26,270 nucleotides of DNA, taken from assembly GCA_002342805.1 (NCBI GenBank), contig DDQW01000032.1, forward strand, positions 1-26,270. Direction: 5' to 3'. The DNA is from Clostridiales bacterium UBA2432 (GTDB lineage: Bacteria > Bacillota > Clostridia > Lachnospirales > Vallitaleaceae). The position numbers and the translations under genes are program-made. The notes below the pieces were generated by a model. That model saw nothing but the letters and a program-made list of their open reading frames with translations, was not told where the DNA came from and did no database searches. Position 1 is the first letter of the stretch. Each line of letters starts with the position of its first letter. Below, one piece after another: positions 14,703 through 21,967 of this stretch.

Positions 14703-15431
14703 ATGGATATTGGAATTCATGTAGCCAAAGTGTTTAAGATTGGCAACGTTGAGATTTGGATTACTGAAACAATGATCAATACATGGATTATTTGTGGCGT
14801 TTTGCTTTTTATTGCGCTACTCATTAATCGATCCATTAAGAATCCTAAAAAAGTACCTAGTGGAGTTCAAAATGTTGTGGAATTTGTCGTTGATGCAGGT
14901 GATAATTTCATTGAATCAGTTATGGGAAAACATGCCAAACAATTTTCGTCATTTTATATCGGTATGTTTTTGTTTATTCTAATCGCAAATCTATCCGGAT
15001 TACTTCCGGGGCCCGGGATGTATTTTTACGGAGATCCGAATGGACCATGGATTGATTTTATGCGACCACCAACAGCTGATATCGCAACAACTTTTGCATT
15101 AGCTTTAATCACGTTTTTTATGACGCAAGGTTTTGGTATGATGTCAAAAGGACTAGGTGGATGGGCAAAGGATTTAACGGAGCCGATGTGGCCATTAACA
15201 CCTCTTAATGTCATTGGAGAGATTGCAAATCCAATATCTTTAAGCTTTCGTTTGTTTGGTAATATTCTTGGCGGAACAATTATCATGGGATTATATTACA
15301 ATTTACCATGGTTTTTAATGTTAGGAATACCTTCAGCATTGCATGGATATTTTGATGTGTTCGCGGGTGTATTACAAGCGTTCATCTTTGTAATGTTAAG
15401 TATGACATTTGTATCGAGTGCAATGGATTAA
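14703..15431 (+). CDS. atpB: ATP synthase F0 subunit a
   Basis: A 242-residue subunit a, the stator half-channel of F0. Five to six membrane helices are apparent. The essential Arg183 lies in SLSFRLFGN on the helix facing the c-ring, and PLTPLNVIGEIANPISLSFRLFGN is the usual long signature. PPTADIATTFALA on the preceding helix is also conserved. The N-terminus is short, as in clostridial forms. AAAAAGGAG is about 11 bases upstream of the ATG. Ion specificity cannot be read from this subunit alone; the c subunits next door point to Na+. Confidence 0.97.
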   Translation: MDIGIHVAKVFKIGNVEIWITETMINTWIICGVLLFIALLINRSIKNPKKVPSGVQNVVEFVVDAGDNFIESVMGKHAKQFSSFYIGMFLFILIANLSGLLPGPGMYFYGDPNGPWIDFMRPPTADIATTFALALITFFMTQGFGMMSKGLGGWAKDLTEPMWPLTPLNVIGEIANPISLSFRLFGNILGGTIIMGLYYNLPWFLMLGIPSALHGYFDVFAGVLQAFIFVMLSMTFVSSAMD

Positions 15432-15454
15432 GCAAAAAGTGAGGTGAATGTAGT

Positions 15455-16024
15455 ATGGAATTTTTTGAATTCCTTTTTGGTTGGATCGAAGATGCAGATC
15501 CTAAGGCATTAATATTAGGATTTTCAGCAGTAGGTGCTGGTTTCGCTATGATCGCAGGAATCGGACCGGGAATCGGACAAGGTTTTGCAGCCGGAAAAGC
15601 AGCAGAAGCTGTCGGAAACAATCCGAAACATGGAGGGAAACCGGCGACACTGGTGATGTTACTTGGCGCAGCGGTTGCGGAGACATCGGGAATTTTTTCC
15701 CTTGTTGTAGCGATTTTAATGCTATTTGCAAATCCCCTTGTCGGTAGGCTGGGACAGTCTGTTGGAGCTTCGAATGAGATTGGAACTGCATTAATATTGG
15801 CTTCATGTGGATTAGGAGCCGGATTAGCCATGATTGCAGGTATTGGACCGGGAATCGGGCAAGGTTATGCAGCAGGAAAAGGTGCAGAAGCGGTAGGTAA
15901 GCGGCCAAAGTTACAAAGTGTCGTTATACGAACGATGTTACTCGGCCAGGCAGTTGCACAAACAACAGGTATTTATGCCCTCATTGTGGCATTATTACTA
16001 TTATTTGTAAATGTATTTGCGTAA
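15455..16024 (+). CDS. atpE1: Duplicated four-helix (V-type-like) ATP synthase subunit c, c1
   Basis: A 189-residue rotor subunit about twice normal length, made of two fused c hairpins (about 15-97 and 107-188). Both have the helix-1 motif GIGPGIGQG (Gln42, Gln136). Hairpin 1 has the carboxylate site AVAETSGIF with Glu76, Thr77, Ser78 and Phe81. Hairpin 2 reads AVAQTTGIY, with Gln169 where the carboxylate should be, so this subunit brings one ion site per four helices. The polar loop between helices, RQP in the partner c subunit, is NNP in hairpin 1 and KRP in hairpin 2. Such a gene next to a normal c gene is the arrangement I recall from the A. woodii Na+ ATP synthase with its mixed F0/V0 rotor. 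GAGGTGA lies upstream of the ATG. Confidence 0.96.
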   Translation: MEFFEFLFGWIEDADPKALILGFSAVGAGFAMIAGIGPGIGQGFAAGKAAEAVGNNPKHGGKPATLVMLLGAAVAETSGIFSLVVAILMLFANPLVGRLGQSVGASNEIGTALILASCGLGAGLAMIAGIGPGIGQGYAAGKGAEAVGKRPKLQSVVIRTMLLGQAVAQTTGIYALIVALLLLFVNVFA

Positions 16025-16064
16025 CACGAATGATTATGATAAAGAATTATAAGGAGGAACTACA

Positions 16065-16334
16065 ATGATTGATGGAAGAGCGTTAATTTTAGCATGTTCA
16101 GCAATAGGAGCCGGTTTAGCGATGATCGCAGGTATTGGACCGGGTATTGGACAAGGTTTTGCAGCAGGAAAAGGTGCGGAAGCAGTTGGACGCCAACCGG
16201 GAGCACAGGCAGACGTCGTAAGAACAATGCTACTTGGAGCAGCAGTCGCAGAGACTACCGGTATTTATGGATTGATTATTGCGATTATTTTATTATTTGC
16301 CAACCCACTTATTAGTACTTACGAAAATTTATAA
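16065..16334 (+). CDS. atpE2: F-type ATP synthase subunit c with Na+-binding signature, c2
   Basis: An 89-residue, two-helix c subunit. The helix-1 motif GIGPGIGQG contains Gln30; helix 2 has AVAETTGIY with Val61, Glu63, Thr64, Thr65 and Tyr68. These fall at the positions of Gln32, Val63, Glu65, Ser66, Thr67 and Tyr70, the Na+ ligands and supporting residues of Ilyobacter tartaricus subunit c, so Na+ is the likely coupling ion. The loop GRQPGAQ (Arg43-Gln44-Pro45) is the normal contact to the F1 stalk. AAGGAGG is seven bases upstream. At protein level it is closest to hairpin 2 of the preceding gene, suggesting local duplication. Confidence 0.97.
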   Translation: MIDGRALILACSAIGAGLAMIAGIGPGIGQGFAAGKGAEAVGRQPGAQADVVRTMLLGAAVAETTGIYGLIIAIILLFANPLISTYENL

Positions 16335-16378
16335 GTTGTCCTTATTTTGGCATCTTGAAGTGAAAGGAGGCAAACAGT

Positions 16379-16972
16379 TTGAACAATATACTTCAGTCGC
16401 TGACGTCACTAAATGACCTGACTTTCTTTATGGAAGCTACTACAGACTTATCTGCACGAACACGCGTCTTAGGATTTGACCTTCAGACGCTGATTCAAAT
16501 AGGCATTCAAGCAGTAGCAATATTACTTCTATTTTATTTTCTTGGGAGACTGGTTTTCAATCCGGTTCGTGAAATTCTAATAAAACGTAAGGAAGACATC
16601 GAAGCTTCGTTTGACAAAATCGAACGAGGAAAAACAGAGGTCAATGCGTTAAAAGATGATTACGAAAATCGTATAAAGAACATTAAAGCGGAAGCGGATA
16701 AAATATTATCCCATGCACATACGAAAGCAATTGCACGTGAGGATGAAATCGTTAAAGAAGCCCATGAAGAAGCGAATCGTATTATGCAAAGGGCGCATGT
16801 AGAGATTGAAAGAGAGCATGAGCAAATGAAAGATGATATTCGCAAGGAAATCATTGAAGTTGCAACGCTTATGGCAAGTAAATTTATCGAAGCGTCATTA
16901 GATGAAGAGCAACAACGTGTTTTAATTAATGAGGCTTTAAGTGAAATGGGTGATGATACATGGAAGAGTTAG
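16379..16972 (+). CDS. atpF: ATP synthase F0 subunit b
   Basis: A 197-residue b subunit of the peripheral stalk. One membrane helix (about 38-57) is followed by a charged coiled coil to the C-terminus, with the usual RxILxxRKxDIE sequence right after the membrane (REILIKRKEDIEASFDKIE). The start is a rare TTG at 16379, supported by AAAGGAGG eight bases upstream; the first ATG is codon 18 and has no ribosome site. The result is a periplasm-side extension of about 35 residues before the helix, longer than in many b subunits. It overlaps atpH by 13 bases. Confidence 0.94.
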   Translation: MNNILQSLTSLNDLTFFMEATTDLSARTRVLGFDLQTLIQIGIQAVAILLLFYFLGRLVFNPVREILIKRKEDIEASFDKIERGKTEVNALKDDYENRIKNIKAEADKILSHAHTKAIAREDEIVKEAHEEANRIMQRAHVEIEREHEQMKDDIRKEIIEVATLMASKFIEASLDEEQQRVLINEALSEMGDDTWKS

Positions 16973-17496
16973 TTGTAAAACGATATGGACAAGCCCTGTT
17001 TGAAATTGTCAAGGAATCCGATGATTTTGACACCTATGAAGAACAAATAAGACAAATGCACACGATTCTTAAACAAGAGCCTGAGTTTATTGATGTATTA
17101 TGTCATCCAAAGGTATCCTCAGATGAAAAAATTCAATTGATTGAAAGGGTGTTTGGAGAAAAAGTCCAACAAGATTTAGTCGGATTTTTAGTGTTAGCTG
17201 TTAACAAATCAAGACAGAATAATATTCTTGACATCTTAAGTTATACAATCGATACAATGGATGAATATAAAGGATATGTTAAGGCATATGTAACCAGTGC
17301 AGTTGAGTTGACCGATCAAAATAAGCAAGACATTACAAAAAAACTAGAGGAACAGACAAAAATGAAAGTCAATTTGGTGACACAGTTAGATCATACAATT
17401 ATCGGTGGAATACAGATTCGTATCAAGGATCGCATTGTGGACAATAGCATTAAAACGTCACTTCACCGTATGTCCCAAACCGTGTATGAAGCATAG
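16960..17496 (+). CDS. atpH: ATP synthase F1 subunit delta (OSCP)
   Basis: A 178-residue delta subunit linking the b stalk to the top of F1. The N-terminal six-helix domain (about 1-105) shows VKRYGQALFEIVKE and LCHPKVSSDEKIQLIERVFG, and the C-terminal domain ends with IIGGIQIRIKDRIVDNSIKTSLHRM, the usual signature. It overlaps the end of atpF by 13 bases, which implies translational coupling. No isolated ribosome site is needed or clear. Confidence 0.96.
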   Translation: MEELVVKRYGQALFEIVKESDDFDTYEEQIRQMHTILKQEPEFIDVLCHPKVSSDEKIQLIERVFGEKVQQDLVGFLVLAVNKSRQNNILDILSYTIDTMDEYKGYVKAYVTSAVELTDQNKQDITKKLEEQTKMKVNLVTQLDHTIIGGIQIRIKDRIVDNSIKTSLHRMSQTVYEA

Positions 17497-17535
17497 AGAA
17501 ACAAATATATTTAAGAAAGGCGGTAGATTCTCGGT

Positions 17536-19053
17536 ATGAATTTAAAACCAGAAGAGATCAGTTCTGTCATTAAAGAACAGATTAAACGTTATAAAACTGA
17601 ACTTGAAGTAGCCGATGTTGGTACTGTTATTCAAGTGGCCGATGGAATCGCCCGTATCCACGGATTAGAGAAAGCAATGGCAGGTGAATTGCTAGAATTT
17701 CCGGGAGACGTTTTTGGTATGGTACTTAACCTTGAAGAAGACAACGTAGGTGCCGTACTCATGGGTGATGATCAAGGTATTAGTGAAGGCGATATAGTTA
17801 AAGCAACCGGTAGAGTTGTTGAAGTTCCGGTTGGTGATGCATTAAAAGGACGTGTTGTCAATTCCCTTGGACAAGCAATTGATGGAAAAGGTCCAATCAA
17901 ATCAGACAAGTACCGTCCAACAGAAAAAGTAGCTCATGGGGTTATCTCAAGAAAATCTGTAACAACGCCACTACAGACAGGTATTAAGTCGATTGACTCT
18001 ATGATACCGATTGGGCGTGGACAGAGGGAGCTGATTATCGGAGACCGACAAACCGGTAAAACAGCGATTGCGATTGATACTATTATTAACCAGAAAAAGG
18101 AAAATGTACTTTGTATATATGTTGCAATCGGACAAAAAGCGTCAACAGTAGCAGGTATCGTAAAGACGCTTGAAGCAAACGGTGCAATGGATTATACAAC
18201 GATTGTAGCAGCGACAGCTGCAGAATTGGCACCACTTCAGTATCTAGCCCCTTATGCAGGCTGTGCGATTGGTGAAGAATGGATGGAAGAAGGAAAAGAC
18301 GTCTTAATCATTTATGATGACTTGTCAAAGCATGCGGTTGCTTATCGTGCCATGTCACTACTTCTTCGTAGACCACCAGGACGTGAAGCTTATCCGGGAG
18401 ATGTATTCTATCTGCATTCACGTCTACTTGAACGTGCAGCACGTCTTAATGAAAAACTTGGTGGAGGCTCATTAACAGCCCTTCCAATTGTTGAGACACA
18501 GGCAGGCGATATCTCGGCATATGTACCGACAAACGTTATATCAATTACAGATGGTCAGATTTTCCTAGAAACGGAATTGTTTAACTCCGGATTTAGACCG
18601 GCGATTAATGCCGGATTATCCGTATCACGTGTTGGTGGTGCGGCTCAAATAAAAGCAATGAAAAAAATTGCTGGACCAATTCGTGTTGAGTTAGCCCAGT
18701 ATCGTGAATTGGCAGCATTTGCCCAATTCGGATCTGATTTGGATAAAGATACTCGTGATCGACTGTATCAAGGAGAACGTATTATGGAAGTTTTAAAACA
18801 ACCTCAATATGCTCCAATGTCAGTTGCAGATCAAGTATTAATCTTATACGCTGTTACTCGAAAATATCTGATGGAATTTGAAGTGGACCAGGTCAAAAAT
18901 TATGAGAATATGTTTCTTGAATATGTGGATAGCCACTATTCAGAAGTGAAAAAAGAGATTCTTGGTAAAGACGGTCTAACGGATGAATTGGATGAGAAAT
19001 TAACTTCAATTTGTGATGAATTTCAAAAAGAGTTCAAAAAAACACTAGAATAG
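17536..19053 (+). CDS. atpA: ATP synthase F1 subunit alpha
   Basis: A 505-residue alpha subunit, the non-catalytic nucleotide-binding partner of beta in the F1 hexamer. Walker A is GDRQTGKT (169-176) and the nearby Gln172 is the usual alpha-specific residue. The Walker B region reads VLIIYDDLSKHAVAYR, and the family signature RPPGREAYPGDVFYLHSRLLERA is intact. The N-terminus binds the delta subunit. AGAAAGGCGG precedes the ATG at about 13 bases. Length and motifs are normal, so the subunit appears functional. Confidence 0.99.
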   Translation: MNLKPEEISSVIKEQIKRYKTELEVADVGTVIQVADGIARIHGLEKAMAGELLEFPGDVFGMVLNLEEDNVGAVLMGDDQGISEGDIVKATGRVVEVPVGDALKGRVVNSLGQAIDGKGPIKSDKYRPTEKVAHGVISRKSVTTPLQTGIKSIDSMIPIGRGQRELIIGDRQTGKTAIAIDTIINQKKENVLCIYVAIGQKASTVAGIVKTLEANGAMDYTTIVAATAAELAPLQYLAPYAGCAIGEEWMEEGKDVLIIYDDLSKHAVAYRAMSLLLRRPPGREAYPGDVFYLHSRLLERAARLNEKLGGGSLTALPIVETQAGDISAYVPTNVISITDGQIFLETELFNSGFRPAINAGLSVSRVGGAAQIKAMKKIAGPIRVELAQYRELAAFAQFGSDLDKDTRDRLYQGERIMEVLKQPQYAPMSVADQVLILYAVTRKYLMEFEVDQVKNYENMFLEYVDSHYSEVKKEILGKDGLTDELDEKLTSICDEFQKEFKKTLE

Positions 19054-19062
19054 GATGATGAT

Positions 19063-19932
19063 ATGGCTTCAATAAGAGAAATCAAGCGCCGTAAAGTCAG
19101 CATTACAAGTACTCAGCAGATTACAAAAGCGATGAAACTCGTGGCAACAGCCAAGCTACAAAAGGCAAAGGCGGCAGCTGTGTCAACGCGCCCATACTTT
19201 CAGACGATTCACCATACAATTTCATCAATTTTAGCCCAAAGTGAAGGGGTATCCCATCCGATGTTAGAAGAACGTGAAGGCAAAAAAATCCTCTATCTTG
19301 TGATGACATCGAATCGTGGTTTAGCCGGCGGATACAACAGTAATATTGGTAAATTGGTGATGAATCATCGTGCGGAGAATAATATTCGCCCGGAGGATGA
19401 AAAGGTTTATGCTGTTGGTAAGCGTGGAGCTGAATACCTACGTAAGCGCGGAGCGAACATTACTGAAACTTATCATGATGCTCTGGATGATCCAACCTAT
19501 GATAAAGCAATTGAGTTAAGTCGTTTAATCTTGGATTTATATATGGAAAAAGAGATTGACCAAGTCTATATTGCATATACACATTTTCAATCAACCTTAA
19601 CTCAAGAGCCGAAACTCATGAAAGTAATGCCTGTTCAACCTGAAGAGTTCGATGATCAAGAGGAAGAGACCACATCAGTAATGAACTTTGAACCGTCACC
19701 TGAAGAGGTGTTAAATCAAATCTTGCCGAAGTATTTGAGTAGTGTTATTTATGGTGCACTAAAAGAATCTGTAGCAAGTGAACATGGTGCACGTATGACA
19801 GCCATGGATTCTGCAACCAATAACGCAAATGATATGATTGATAAATTAGCATTACAATACAATCGTGCTCGACAAGCATCAATTACCCAAGAGATTACAG
19901 AAATTGTTGGTGGAGCCGAAGCACTTCAATAA
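19063..19932 (+). CDS. atpG: ATP synthase F1 subunit gamma
   Basis: A 289-residue gamma subunit, the central shaft that couples c-ring rotation to catalysis. The N-terminal helix REIKRRKVSITSTQQITKAMKLVATAKLQKA and the C-terminal helix SEHGARMTAMDSATNNANDMIDKLALQYNRARQA, which form the coiled-coil shaft, are both well conserved. The middle domain has TSNRGLAGGYN. There is a small acidic insertion near residues 195-210 (EEFDDQEEETTSV), common in clostridial gammas. It begins 9 bases after atpA. Confidence 0.98.
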   Translation: MASIREIKRRKVSITSTQQITKAMKLVATAKLQKAKAAAVSTRPYFQTIHHTISSILAQSEGVSHPMLEEREGKKILYLVMTSNRGLAGGYNSNIGKLVMNHRAENNIRPEDEKVYAVGKRGAEYLRKRGANITETYHDALDDPTYDKAIELSRLILDLYMEKEIDQVYIAYTHFQSTLTQEPKLMKVMPVQPEEFDDQEEETTSVMNFEPSPEEVLNQILPKYLSSVIYGALKESVASEHGARMTAMDSATNNANDMIDKLALQYNRARQASITQEITEIVGGAEALQ

Positions 19933-19977
19933 CAAGTGCAGAAATTTTGAACGAGATAATTAAGGAGTGAGATTAAA

Positions 19978-21366
19978 ATGGAAAAGAAAAACACAGGTAA
20001 AATCACTCAAATTATTGGTGCCGTTTTAGATATTAAATTTGACGCTGAATCTATGCCGAATTTATATAATTCGATTACAATTAAACGTCAAAATGGAGAA
20101 CAATTAATTGTTGAAGTTGCACAGCACTTAGGAGATGACGTTGTTCGTTGTATCTCTATGGGACCAACTGAAGGTTTGGTTCGTGGAATGGAAGCAGTTG
20201 ATACAGGAAATCCAATATCGGTTCCGGTTGGAGAAAAAACCCTTGGACGTATGTTTAATGTGTCCGGTGATCCAATCGATGAAAAAGAGGCTCCAGTAGG
20301 TGCTCCGATATGGTCTATACATCGGCAAGCACCAAAATTTGAGGAACAGTCAACAGAAACAGAAATTCTTGAGACTGGAATAAAAGTTGTTGACTTACTA
20401 TGTCCTTACCAAAAAGGTGGAAAAATCGGATTATTCGGTGGAGCCGGTGTTGGTAAGACCGTATTAATCCAAGAATTAATTCGTAATATAGCAACAGAAC
20501 ATGGAGGATTCTCTGTGTTTACAGGTGTTGGTGAGCGTACACGTGAAGGAAATGACTTATATCACGAGATGCGTGAATCCGGCGTTATCGATAAAACAAC
20601 CATGGTGTTCGGTCAGATGAACGAGCCACCGGGAGCGAGAATGCGAGTAGGTCTTACAGGACTAACAATGGCAGAATACTTCCGAGATGAAGGTGGAAAA
20701 GACGTTCTTTTGTTCATTGATAATATTTTCAGATTTACACAAGCAGGTTCTGAAGTATCCGCATTACTTGGACGTATTCCGAGTGCCGTTGGTTACCAAC
20801 CAACATTAGCGACGGAGATGGGAGCCCTACAAGAGCGAATCACATCCACAAAAAAAGGCTCAATCACATCGGTTCAGGCAGTATATGTTCCTGCCGATGA
20901 CTTAACTGACCCGGCTCCGGCAACAACCTTTGCTCACTTAGACGCAACAACAGTTCTATCCCGTTCCATTGTGGAAAAAGGTATTTATCCGGCTGTAGAC
21001 CCATTGGATTCATCCTCACGAATCTTGGATCCACATATTGTTGGTGAAGAGCACTATTCAGTAGCACGAGGTGTACAGCAGGTATTACAAAAATATAAGG
21101 AATTACAAGATATTATTGCCATCCTAGGTATGGATGAACTTTCGGATGAAGACCGTATCACGGTTGCACGTGCACGAAAAATGGAACGATTTTTATCTCA
21201 ACCCTTCTTTGTTGCAGAAACCTTTACAGGTCTTGATGGAAAGTATGTCTCCTTGAGTGAAACCATTCAAGGATTTAAGGAAATTCTTGAAGGTAAACAT
21301 GATGATATTCCGGAGAGTGCATTCCTTATGGCAGGTAGCATCAGCGACGTATTAGCACGAGTTTAG
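19978..21366 (+). CDS. atpD: ATP synthase F1 subunit beta
   Basis: A 462-residue catalytic beta subunit. Walker A is GGAGVGKT (154-161, Lys160/Thr161). The catalytic glutamate is Glu186 in GVGERTREGNDLYHEM. The Walker B strand VLLFIDNIFRFTQAGSEVSALLGRIPSAVGYQPTL and the DELSEED-loop region (here DELSDEDR) are present. It makes ATP from ADP and phosphate during rotation, or hydrolyses ATP to pump ions. AAGGAGTGAG lies upstream of the ATG. No unusual substitution was seen. Confidence 0.99.
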   Translation: MEKKNTGKITQIIGAVLDIKFDAESMPNLYNSITIKRQNGEQLIVEVAQHLGDDVVRCISMGPTEGLVRGMEAVDTGNPISVPVGEKTLGRMFNVSGDPIDEKEAPVGAPIWSIHRQAPKFEEQSTETEILETGIKVVDLLCPYQKGGKIGLFGGAGVGKTVLIQELIRNIATEHGGFSVFTGVGERTREGNDLYHEMRESGVIDKTTMVFGQMNEPPGARMRVGLTGLTMAEYFRDEGGKDVLLFIDNIFRFTQAGSEVSALLGRIPSAVGYQPTLATEMGALQERITSTKKGSITSVQAVYVPADDLTDPAPATTFAHLDATTVLSRSIVEKGIYPAVDPLDSSSRILDPHIVGEEHYSVARGVQQVLQKYKELQDIIAILGMDELSDEDRITVARARKMERFLSQPFFVAETFTGLDGKYVSLSETIQGFKEILEGKHDDIPESAFLMAGSISDVLARV

Positions 21367-21377
21367 AAGGTGATAAA

Positions 21378-21785
21378 ATGGATAATGGAATGATCAAATT
21401 AAAAATCATTACACCGGATGGCGAATTTTATGATGGTGAAGTGAAGCGAGTTGTCATTCGAACAACAGAAGGTGAAATGGGAATCTTAGATGATCATGCA
21501 CCGACGACCGTTGCGCTTTCAACAGGAACGTGCACCATTCTAACCGATGAGCAAGAAATTAAGGGTTTGATTCATGGTGGATTTACTGAGATTAAAGAAA
21601 GACAAGTGACACTTCTTCCGGATGCGGCAGAGTGGCCACATGAAATCGATATTGAGCGTGCCAAGCAAGCAAAACAAAGAGCAGAAGAAAGACTAGCTGA
21701 GGACAAAGATCATGTTGAAGCGAAACTAGCTCTTGAACGTGCGATAACACGACTTGAAGTGATGGAATGGTATGACGGACATTAA
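21378..21785 (+). CDS. atpC: ATP synthase F1 subunit epsilon
   Basis: A 135-residue epsilon subunit, part of the central stalk and often a regulator of ATP hydrolysis. The N-terminal beta-barrel (about 5-88) carries LKIITPDGEFYDGEVKRVVIRTTEGEMGILDDHAP and VHGGF-like LIHGGFTEI; the C-terminal helical hairpin (about 92-132) is Ala/Arg/Glu rich. It starts 11 bases after atpD and is the last gene of the operon. The structured element at 21794-21936 follows nine bases later. Confidence 0.97.
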   Translation: MDNGMIKLKIITPDGEFYDGEVKRVVIRTTEGEMGILDDHAPTTVALSTGTCTILTDEQEIKGLIHGGFTEIKERQVTLLPDAAEWPHEIDIERAKQAKQRAEERLAEDKDHVEAKLALERAITRLEVMEWYDGH

Positions 21786-21793
21786 ACGATAAT

Positions 21794-21936
21794 AAAGCAG
21801 CCATGTCGAGCTGTGGGAATACATGTCCTATCTTCAATCAGCACCATCTTACCAAACCCATAAATGGATTCGGAAAGATGCTACTAATTGAAGTCAGGAC
21901 CAGAAATCCCATGACGCTTCGACATGGCTACTTTTT
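21794..21936 (+). other. Long rod-like inverted structure with T tract after atpC
   Basis: About 140 bases fold on paper into one long irregular hairpin. Outer stem 21794-21808 with 21920-21934 (15 positions, one C/A mismatch; AGCCATGTCG pairs with CGACATGGCT). Then TGGGA (21814-21818) with TCCCA (21907-21911), a roughly 6x6 internal loop, GTCCT with AGGAC (21825-21829/21896-21900), CTTCAAT with ATTGAAG (21832-21838/21887-21893), then AGC...ATCTT with AAGATGCT (21840-21850/21875-21882) and an apical loop of about 24. Six T at 21932-21937 follow the base of the stem. It lies between convergent genes. It can end the atp transcript, but is far larger than a usual terminator; a small RNA or a fold-back mobile repeat are the alternatives. 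Confidence 0.7.
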
Positions 21937-21967
21937 TAAAGTTATTGCGGAGCTACGAAAAGGAAGC

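Noticed and set aside
15382..15908. Long antisense ORFs (up to 149 codons) opposite the duplicated c subunit gene
   Set aside because: They are mirror frames of a Gly/Ala-rich coding region; no ribosome site or promoter, and the sense frame is certain.
21794..21936. Identity as signal-recognition-particle RNA or an integron attC site
   Set aside because: Neither strand has the SRP apical tetraloop and symmetric loop sequence, nor the RYYYAAC/GTTRRRY ends of attC; left as an unnamed structure.
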